Shown here: piece by piece, positions 58,150-64,000 of the stretch
Layout: every line of letters begins with the position of its first letter
How positions within the stretch are numbered: the first letter of the stretch is position 1
Assembly: GCA_900539345.1 (NCBI GenBank)
Contig: UQBS01000005.1
Coordinates: 1 to 64,000 of the forward strand
DNA: 64,000 bases
From: an uncultured Coriobacteriaceae bacterium
GTDB taxonomy: Bacteria; Actinomycetota; Coriobacteriia; Coriobacteriales; UMGS124
Direction: 5' to 3'
The notes under the pieces: generated by a model
What the model was told of the DNA's origin: nothing
What the model saw: only the letters and a program-made list of their open reading frames with translations
The model's database searches: none
Position numbers and translations under genes: made by a program

Positions 58150-58308
58150 AACGCAGCGGACGAGGTTCCGCATCACTCTAAAACGCGGGTTCTCGTCCGC
58201 AAGGCGCCGGGAGGCGATGCGTACTGGACGTACGTGAGCCTCCCGGCACGGAGCGCCCTTTGCGACGAGTCCCGTGGAGAACGCAGCGGACGAGGTTCCG
58301 CAACTCCC
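58150..58308 (-). repeat. Structured intergenic repeat, copy A (plus a half unit)
   Basis: The full unit at 58187-58308 starts, on the minus strand, at the xerD stop codon with GGAGTTGCGGAACC. Outer arms CTCGTCCGC/GCGGACGAG (9 bp), inner arms CCGGGAGGC/GCCTCCCGG (9 bp) and an apical GTAC...GTAC hairpin form a long stem, and GTTTTAGAG follows. A right half unit with the same outer arm lies at 58150-58186. Related copies are at 62641-63070. Confidence 0.8.
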
Positions 58309-59261
58309 TACAGGTGGGCGCGGGGGTGGGCCGTAAAGTATTCCTCGCGTATATGTTCCCTATCCACATGTGTGTAAATCTGCGTCGTGGATATGTCGGC
58401 ATGGCCGAGGATCTCTTGGAGAACGCGCAGGTCAGCGCCACCGGCAAGCATGTGGCTTGCAAAGGCGTGGCGAAGCACGTGGGGATGCAGGCCCGCGATG
58501 CCCACGGCGGCTCCGCAACGCTCCACCACATTGAAGATGCTCTGTCGGCTGATGCGCCCACCGCGAGCGTTGAGGAAGACCGCGCGGGGGTCTTGAGATG
58601 CCGCCGACGACGTCAGATGCAAGAAAGGTCGGCCCTCATCGAGATACGTCCGCAGCGCAACAAGCGCGCTGCCCACGATGGGCACAAGCCTCTCCTTGCT
58701 GCCCTTGCCAAAGATACGCAGGAATCCGGCGTCGAGATAGCAGGCGGAAAGGTCGAGACCTGCAAGCTCGCTCACACGCAGGCCGCAGCCGTAGAGCACC
58801 TCGAGCATCGTCTTGTCGCGCATGCCGATGGGCGTTTCAGGAAACGGCTGGTCAAGCAACTCGAAAGCCTTCTCCACCGAGATGGTCTCAGGCAGGCGCT
58901 GGGGCTTGCGGGGGGCTTTCACTTCAGAAGTAGGAAGCTTTTCCGCAAGCCCGTCGACATAGAGGAACTTATGCAGGCCCTTGATGGCCGAGACAGCCCT
59001 CTGGATGCTCGTAGCGGCCTTGCCCTCGTCGTGTAGGTGGGCCTGGTACGCTTCCACAAGACCGCGTTCCACCTGGTCGGGAGCGTTGACATTGTGCTCG
59101 TCTGCCAGCCATGCGACCCAGGCGGTCAGGTCACGCCTGTAGGCATCCACCGTGTTCTTGGAAGAGCCCTTCTCAACGCGCAGGTAATCGATATAGTCGG
59201 CCAAGCCCGCCTCAAGGGCGGACCTGGCCTGATTCGCTCTGTCAGTCTTCGGCGCCGTCAC
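58308..59261 (-). CDS. xerD: Site-specific tyrosine recombinase XerD
   Basis: XerD with XerC resolves chromosome dimers at dif. It has the N-terminal SAM-like domain (Y-L-R-V-E-K-G-S-S-K-N-T-V) and a catalytic domain with Arg in Y-G-C-G-L-R-V-S-E-L, Lys in G-K-G-S-K-E-R, the H-x-x-R in H-V-L-R-H-A-F, and H plus the nucleophile in L-G-H-A-D-I-S-T-T-Q-I-Y-T-H-V. The 317-residue length is normal. The start is a GTG at 59261, four bases after the pyrG stop, with a weak ribosome site. A structured repeat begins at its stop codon. Confidence 0.93.
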   Translation of the reverse strand: MTAPKTDRANQARSALEAGLADYIDYLRVEKGSSKNTVDAYRRDLTAWVAWLADEHNVNAPDQVERGLVEAYQAHLHDEGKAATSIQRAVSAIKGLHKFLYVDGLAEKLPTSEVKAPRKPQRLPETISVEKAFELLDQPFPETPIGMRDKTMLEVLYGCGLRVSELAGLDLSACYLDAGFLRIFGKGSKERLVPIVGSALVALRTYLDEGRPFLHLTSSAASQDPRAVFLNARGGRISRQSIFNVVERCGAAVGIAGLHPHVLRHAFASHMLAGGADLRVLQEILGHADISTTQIYTHVDREHIREEYFTAHPRAHL

Positions 59262-59264
59262 AGC

Positions 59265-60896
59265 TTACCGCTCGTCGGCCCGAGCGCAGGAGGCCTTGAT
59301 GAAGTCGCGGAACAAGGGGTGCGGCTTGGTGGGGCGGCTGCAAAACTCGGGGTGGAACTGGCCCGCGACAAACCAGGGATGGACGTCGCGAGGAAGCTCG
59401 ATCATCTCGACGAGGCGGCCGTCGGGCGAGGTGCCCGACACAACCAGGCCCGCCTCCACAAGCTGGGGGCGGAACTCGTTGTTCACCTCGAAACGATGGC
59501 GGTGACGCTCGGAGATATGCTCCTGGCCATAGGCCTCGGCACCCAGCGTACCAGCAACAACGTCGCAGGGATAGGCGCCCAGGCGCATGGTGCCGCCCAT
59601 ATCGACGATGCCGGCCTGGTCGGGCATGAGGGCAATGACGGGATGCTGAGTCGTCTCGCTGAACTCGGCAGAGTTGGCATCAGCCCAGCCAAGCACGTCG
59701 CGAGCAAACTCGGTTACGGCAACCTGAAGGCCCAGGCAGATGCCAAGGTAAGGAATCTTGTGCGTGCGGGCGTAACGGGCCGCGCAAATCTTGCCCTCGA
59801 ATGCGCGCGAGCCAAAACCGCCAGGAACAAGGATGCCGTCGGCGCTGCCCAGAACTTCATCGGCATTGGCGTCGCAAAGTGTCTCGCCGTCGATGAGCTC
59901 GATGTCAACGGCGCGGCCGTTGGCGACGCCAGCGTGATGCAGGGCCTCGATCACCGACAGGTATGCGTCGGGAAGCTGGGTGTACTTACCCACAAGCTTA
60001 ATCTTGACCTCGCCGAGCGTGTCGCGGGTTGCCTCAGCGGCCGCCTTGGCATCGAGGAAGGCATCCCACTCGGCCATGTCGGACGTACGGGGGTCCAAGC
60101 CCAGGCGCTCACAGACCTTGAGGTCAAAGCCCTGGTCGGCAAGCATTTTGGGCACGTCGTAGATGGAGGGGCAGTCGCCGTTCACAAAGACCTCGTCGGG
60201 GTCGACGTCGCAGAACGACGCGATCTTGTGGCAGATCTTGTCGTCCACCTCGTGGTCGGCGCGCAGAACAATGATGTCAGGAGAGACACCCAGGCCACGC
60301 AGCTCTTTGACAGAGTGCTGGGTAGGCTTGGTCTTCACCTCGTGCGATGCGGCGATGTAGGGAAGCAGCGACACGTGGATGTAGCAGACGTTCTCGTATC
60401 CCACATCCTTGCGGAACTGGCGGATGGCCTCGATGAAAGGCTGTGACTCGATGTCGCCGATGGTACCGCCAATCTCGGTGATGACGACGTCGGCGCCGGC
60501 CTTGTCGGCCACGCGGTGCATACGTGCCTTGATCTCGTTGGTGACATGGGGAATAACCTGCACCGTGCCGCCAAGGAAGTCGCCATGGCGCTCGCGGTTG
60601 ATGAGGGTCTGATACACCGAACCCTGCGTGACGTTGGAGTCACGGTTGAGGCTCTCGTCGATGAAGCGCTCGTAGTGGCCCAGGTCGAGGTCACCCTCAT
60701 GGCCGTCGTCGGTCACAAAGACCTCGCCATGCTGGAAGGGGCTCATCGTGCCGGGGTCGACGTTGAGATAGGGATCCATCTTCTGCATCGTGACCTTGTA
60801 GCCGCGGCTCTTGAGAAGGCGGCCCAAGGACGCTGCAGTAATGCCCTTACCCAGGGACGATACGACTCCGCCAGTCACGAATACATGTTTTGTCAT
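59265..60896 (-). CDS. pyrG: CTP synthase
   Basis: Makes CTP from UTP with glutamine and ATP. It has the synthetase domain M-T-K-H-V-F-V-T-G-G-V-V-S-S-L-G-K-G and K-M-D-P-Y-L-N-V-D-P-G-T-M, E-I-G-G-T-I-G-D-I-E. The amidotransferase domain has the nucleophile in G-I-C-L-G-L-Q and the H-P-E triad. The 543 residues are typical. The ATG is at 60896. The 156-base gap before it is AT-rich and includes AATATT repeats; TTGGCA-N17-TTGATA near 61040 is a possible promoter. Confidence 0.97.
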   Translation of the reverse strand: MTKHVFVTGGVVSSLGKGITAASLGRLLKSRGYKVTMQKMDPYLNVDPGTMSPFQHGEVFVTDDGHEGDLDLGHYERFIDESLNRDSNVTQGSVYQTLINRERHGDFLGGTVQVIPHVTNEIKARMHRVADKAGADVVITEIGGTIGDIESQPFIEAIRQFRKDVGYENVCYIHVSLLPYIAASHEVKTKPTQHSVKELRGLGVSPDIIVLRADHEVDDKICHKIASFCDVDPDEVFVNGDCPSIYDVPKMLADQGFDLKVCERLGLDPRTSDMAEWDAFLDAKAAAEATRDTLGEVKIKLVGKYTQLPDAYLSVIEALHHAGVANGRAVDIELIDGETLCDANADEVLGSADGILVPGGFGSRAFEGKICAARYARTHKIPYLGICLGLQVAVTEFARDVLGWADANSAEFSETTQHPVIALMPDQAGIVDMGGTMRLGAYPCDVVAGTLGAEAYGQEHISERHRHRFEVNNEFRPQLVEAGLVVSGTSPDGRLVEMIELPRDVHPWFVAGQFHPEFCSRPTKPHPLFRDFIKASCARADER

Positions 60897-61052
60897 AGGT
60901 GAGTTCCCGTTCCTCTCGCCATGCCGTACGCGGCGGCAGCCGTTAAGTTACGGGGCTTCATTTTAGCACGGCCATGTTTCAAGTCGTGTTCACCGCAGAT
61001 ATCAATAAAATATTGAAAATATTGCCAATCCAAGGAGAGCACTGTGCCTCCC

Positions 61053-62507
61053 CTACTCGCCCTTGCCTTCGACCAAGTCGATAAGCTCCTGGTGAGAGTG
61101 GATGTCGAGCTTGGCATAGATATGCTTGACGTGGGCCTTGACTGTATTGCGCGAAACGCTTAGACGCTCTTCGATGTACTCGCGGTTGCGACCGCGTGCA
61201 AGCATCTCGAACACCTCGGCCTCGCGGGGCGTGAGCTGATAGGCGGCCGCCACCTGGGCGCAACGCTCAGCGAAAACCTCATCGGCAGAGACGTGGATCT
61301 CGATGTCGGGCTCGGGAGGCACAACGCCCTCGATCGTGACACGCAGCGAAAACCCGCGCAGGCCAAAGAGAATGTAGGCGACAAGAACCAGCAGCATGAA
61401 GGCGACAAAGAAAGCGAGCTGCTGGTGGCCGGCCGCAACCTCGATGCGGTTTGCCGTGGTGCCCAGAAGGGCGCCCAACGTCGTTGCCAGGCCTGACATG
61501 CCCTGACCCCATCCCACGATGGACAGGGCGGCCAGAGGGTTGCGGGCAGCGAGGGCGACAAGCGTGAAATTGAGGGCGATGCCGAACACGCAGGTACCAA
61601 CCGTAAGAAGGCCGTTCGCCAGCATGACACTGCTCGAACCGCCCACCATGACAAGCAAAAAGCCCGCAGTGAGGGCAAGAAGCGACACGTTGACGATCTC
61701 GTCGCCGATGAATCGTCCGCCCAGCGCGAGCGTCACCAACACGAGCACGACCGCGAACGCAAGGCCAAGGTTGCCAAAAGACGGCACGCCGGCCACCTCG
61801 CCGAAGCGCAGCGCAAAGCCGAACGCAACCTGTACGAGAATGATGCAGATATAGAGATTGCTCGTAAGCGGCACATACGAGGCAGGGCGCGTGACGGAAA
61901 GCTCGGCGGCGGCAGGACCGGCGGCGATCTCGTCGGCAAGGGCGCCGGCGCGGCGATGGGCGCACACCAGGCACACGGGGATGAGAACCACAAGCAACAC
62001 GGCAGAAACCTGTTGAGGAAGAGCGACGCGCACAAGCAGGTCGAACAGCTGCGCAAACACGGCACCCATCGTAATGGCGACGACTGCCTGGGGCGCAGGC
62101 AGCGACACAGCAGCCAGGTTCGAACTGATGGAGGTCCATCCGCGGCTTGTCACAAGCAGACATGCGCCCGGCACCAGCAGAGCAGGGACACGCAAGCCCA
62201 GTCCCGCAAGCACGCCAACGACGCCAAGCGCCCAGATGACCAACATCGAGAAAAAGAGGCCCCTGCCGCTCAAAAGCGCAGGCCAGACAAGCGAGATAAG
62301 GCCGAGCGCAATGGAGACGAGCGCGCTGCACGTGATCGAGATATCGCGCGCGTAGGTAAACACGCCATCGAACAGGGGAAAGAGCGACCGGTTCATGAGC
62401 TGCACGGTAAGGCCCGCCATGCCCATCGCGCAACAGACAAGCCAGAACTCGCGACTGGCAAACGTCACCCGGCAAAACTCGCGCACCTGTCGTAGTGCCT
62501 GTGCCAC
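61053..62507 (-). CDS. LuxR-type regulator with 12-TM MFS-like sensor domain
   Basis: Residues 18-395 contain about 12 hydrophobic segments. Residues 420-484 are a LuxR helix-turn-helix: L-T-P-R-E-A-E-V-F-E-M-L-A-R-G-R-N-R-E-Y-I-E-E-R-L, then S-R-N-T-V-K-A-H-V-K-H-I-Y-A-K-L-D-I. This membrane-bound architecture is strongly expanded in Eggerthellaceae, where such genes sit beside flavoprotein reductase genes. The natural interpretation is control of the FrdA-like gene upstream by a small-molecule signal sensed in the membrane. The GTG at 62507 has GGGGG ahead of it. The ligand is unknown. Confidence 0.88.
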   Translation of the reverse strand: MAQALRQVREFCRVTFASREFWLVCCAMGMAGLTVQLMNRSLFPLFDGVFTYARDISITCSALVSIALGLISLVWPALLSGRGLFFSMLVIWALGVVGVLAGLGLRVPALLVPGACLLVTSRGWTSISSNLAAVSLPAPQAVVAITMGAVFAQLFDLLVRVALPQQVSAVLLVVLIPVCLVCAHRRAGALADEIAAGPAAAELSVTRPASYVPLTSNLYICIILVQVAFGFALRFGEVAGVPSFGNLGLAFAVVLVLVTLALGGRFIGDEIVNVSLLALTAGFLLVMVGGSSSVMLANGLLTVGTCVFGIALNFTLVALAARNPLAALSIVGWGQGMSGLATTLGALLGTTANRIEVAAGHQQLAFFVAFMLLVLVAYILFGLRGFSLRVTIEGVVPPEPDIEIHVSADEVFAERCAQVAAAYQLTPREAEVFEMLARGRNREYIEERLSVSRNTVKAHVKHIYAKLDIHSHQELIDLVEGKGE

Positions 62508-62562
62508 CGTCCCGCCCCCTTCGCGCGCAAACCGCTCTTACACCCGCGATTCTACACGCGAA

Positions 62563-62599
62563 AGGGGCAGCCCTCAGCCCATGGCCGAAGACTGCCCCT
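62563..62599 (-). terminator. Inverted repeat upstream of the LuxR-type gene
   Basis: AGGGGCAG (62563-62570) and CTGCCCCT (62592-62599) are perfect arms. The minus strand continues TTTCGCG. It could end transcription from the FrdA-like gene or be a leader hairpin of the regulator gene. TAGAAT near 62551 on the minus strand is a candidate -10. Confidence 0.45.
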
Positions 62600-62640
62600 C
62601 AAACACTCAAACTACCCTCTAACCCCACAGCCGGGGCCCA

Positions 62641-63070
62641 CGCACAGCGCCGCACGCGAGGTTCCGCAACTCCTCAAAAGCGGGTTCTCGTCCGCAAGGC
62701 GTCGGGAGGCGATGCGTACTAGGTCTGGAGAACGCAGCAGACGAGGTTCCGCATCCCTCTAAAAGCGGGTTCTGATGCGCAAGGCGCGCGATGCCGACGT
62801 GCGCGGTGCGGGCCTTTGGCCTACTGGAGTACTCTAGGCCCTGCGGAACGCAGCGCATCAGGTCCGCATCCCACTAAAACGCAGGTTCTCACGCGCAAGG
62901 CGCGCGGAGTCGATGTGTACTGGAGTACATGAGACTCCGCGGAACGCGGCGCGTGAGGTTCCGCAGCTCCTCAAAAAGCGGGTTCTGATGCGCAAGGCGC
63001 GCAGGGCCGACGTGTACTGGAGTACTCTAGGCCCTGCGGAACGCAGCGCATCAGGTTCCGCAACTCCCTA
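62641..63070 (-). repeat. Tandem array of four structured repeats plus a half unit
   Basis: Units: half unit 62641-62681; B1 62682-62766 (inner stem deleted); B2 62767-62881; B3 62882-62979; B4 62980-63070. Outer arms are CTCACGCGC/GCGCGTGAG in B3 and CTGATGCGC/GCGCATCAG in B2 and B4. Inner arms are GCGGAGTC/GACTCCGC in B3 and GCAGGGCC/GGCCCTGC in B4. The apical GTACTGGAGTAC is constant. The arms differ yet stay complementary. On the minus strand each unit is followed by AACCCGC with a T4-T5 run. B4 begins at the stop codon of the FrdA-like gene. No gene is seen in 62508-63067. Confidence 0.85.
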
Positions 63071-64000
63071 GTTGGCGAACTCCTGGCCAAGGATGTAGGC
63101 CTCGGTGGTAGTACGCCCGCACGCAAGGCCGGTGAACAGGTTGGGGTAGCTCACGCAGAAGAAGCCGCCCGAGCAGTCACCGATGGCGTAGAGGCCCTCG
63201 ATGGGGTTGTTGTCCTGGTCGAGAACCTGCATGTGCGTGTTGATGAGCAGGCCGTCGAACGTGGCGAGGTGCCAGGCGCCGGTGCGCACGCCATAGAAAG
63301 GCGGCGTGTCGAGCTTCGTGAGGCGGTAGGCCTCCTTGTAGTAGTCGGGGTCGGCGCCCTCGTCGCAGTAGCCGTTGTACTTCTCAACCGTGGCCGCAAG
63401 GTTCTCAGCGGGGATGTTGAGCTTCTCGGCAAGCTCCTCGATGGTGTCGGCCTGCTGGATGTAGCCGTCCTCGATAAGCTTGGCGTTCATGTTGTTCCAC
63501 ACCACGTCAAACGGGATGTTGTTCTGGGCACCGTTGTCGAAGGGGAACAGACGACAGCAACCGACCTCATTGAGCTGCTCAGCCTTGGCCTTGGCGTCGG
63601 AGTCCCAGATGTCGCAGTAGGTGTGGTAAGGCTGGCTCCACGTGGAGTGCAGCATGTAGTCGTAGGGACCGCTCTCGTTGCAGAAGCGCTCGCCGTTGAG
63701 GTTGACCTTGAGGAAGGGCTGCTCGCCGAACCAGAACCAACGGCCCACGACGCCATTGCCGGCAACCTCGTCGGGCATGACGCAGCAGCGGTTGAACAGG
63801 ATCGAGGTGCCAATCGGGTCCTTGCGGGCACCGAGCCACATACCAGCCTTGATGCCGGAGCCGTCATCGGTGGAACCAGAGGTGCACAGGATGCGACCGT
63901 CGACGATCTCGGGCTGCAGGGCGCACATCATCTCGGAGTTCGTGGAGTAACCACCCGTGGCAAGTACGACGCCCTTGGAAGCATTGATGCGCACGTAGTG
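63068..64000 (-). CDS. FrdA-like FAD-dependent reductase, C-terminal part (N-terminus outside window)
   Basis: Visible: 310 residues of the fumarate reductase/urocanate reductase flavoprotein superfamily. G-V-V-L-A-T-G-G-Y is the FAD Rossmann region, then P-F-L-K-V-N-L-N-G-E-R-F-C-N-E, Y-N-G-Y-C-D-E-G-A-D-P-D-Y and P-P-F-Y-G-V-R-T. The C-terminal FAD contact is I-E-G-L-Y-A-I-G-D-C-S-G-G. The usual H-H-T-M-G-G of fumarate reductases reads H-L-A-T-F-D-G, so fumarate is probably not the substrate. Such proteins in coriobacteria are exported, use electrons from multihaem cytochromes, and reduce dietary or host compounds. The signal peptide would be outside the window. It lies upstream of the LuxR-type regulator, separated by the repeat array. 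Confidence 0.82.
   Translation of the reverse strand, partial: HYVRINASKGVVLATGGYSTNSEMMCALQPEIVDGRILCTSGSTDDGSGIKAGMWLGARKDPIGTSILFNRCCVMPDEVAGNGVVGRWFWFGEQPFLKVNLNGERFCNESGPYDYMLHSTWSQPYHTYCDIWDSDAKAKAEQLNEVGCCRLFPFDNGAQNNIPFDVVWNNMNAKLIEDGYIQQADTIEELAEKLNIPAENLAATVEKYNGYCDEGADPDYYKEAYRLTKLDTPPFYGVRTGAWHLATFDGLLINTHMQVLDQDNNPIEGLYAIGDCSGGFFCVSYPNLFTGLACGRTTTEAYILGQEFAN

Noticed and set aside
58308..59261. XerD considered as an integrase of a mobile element
   Set aside because: It lies directly after pyrG in a housekeeping context, has normal XerD length and motifs, and no phage genes or attachment repeats are seen.
62641..63070. Repeat array considered as a CRISPR array
   Set aside because: Units are about 85-115 bases, contain internal complementary arms that differ between copies, have no regular spacers, and no cas genes are in the window.

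Overview
The window is high-GC chromosomal DNA of an anaerobic member of the class Coriobacteriia (Actinomycetota); an Eggerthellaceae-like relative is my best guess. This is inferred from gene content: a multihaem c-type cytochrome with a covalent-FMN domain, a fumarate-reductase-like flavoprotein next to a 12-TM LuxR-type regulator, an Ech-type hydrogenase, a ksgA-veg-ispE block, and a dcw cluster with SepF but no FtsA. There is no rRNA and no CRISPR; one tRNA gene (Pro, CGG) is present. Almost everything from 7.2 kb to the end is on the minus strand.

Layout. 1-4.1 kb is a defence remnant: the end of an IS5-like element cuts off the front of a DNA adenine methyltransferase gene, followed by an intact McrB/McrC type IV restriction pair. 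4.1-7.0 kb is a small redox operon (flavodoxin-like reductase, CMD-cupin fusion, alpha/beta hydrolase) divergent from a MerR regulator, with a clear dyad operator between them. 7.2-16.3 kb holds guaA, ychF, an eight-haem/FMN flavocytochrome, a four-cluster ferredoxin, lysS (with an appended tRNA-binding domain), greA, tatA and tRNA-Pro. 16.4-23.9 kb has TraX, a CPBP protease, ispE, veg, rsmA, an FMN reductase, tatD and metG (without the tRNA-binding domain). 24.2-29.7 kb is a complete echABCDEF-like hydrogenase operon. 29.8-37.4 kb has rsmI, an AT-rich palindrome region, a Tat-exported protein, recO, a DeoC-like pseudoenzyme with a striking Cys/His/Asp insert, a YbeY-Era fusion, galE and vsr. 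37.4-58.1 kb is the division and cell-wall cluster from mraZ down to divIVA, followed by a degenerate MetB-like protein and a lipoprotein. 58.1-64 kb has xerD, pyrG, a membrane LuxR regulator and a partial FrdA-like reductase, with copies of a structured repeat after the stop codons of xerD and the reductase.

How the parts fit together. The energy genes suggest anaerobic respiration: the membrane flavocytochrome would pass quinol electrons to exported flavoprotein reductases such as the one at the right edge, TatA would support export, and the Ech complex would couple ferredoxin oxidation to H2 formation and ion translocation. The dcw genes form one long, tightly overlapping minus-strand transcription unit under a MraZ-type operator.

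The least explained items are: (1) the DeoC-fold protein that has lost its catalytic residues and gained 26 Cys and 11 His in a 112-residue insert; (2) the structured repeat, whose outer and inner hairpin arms change in a compensatory way between copies; (3) the MetB-like protein without its PLP lysine; (4) the relocation of the tRNA-binding domain from MetRS to LysRS.
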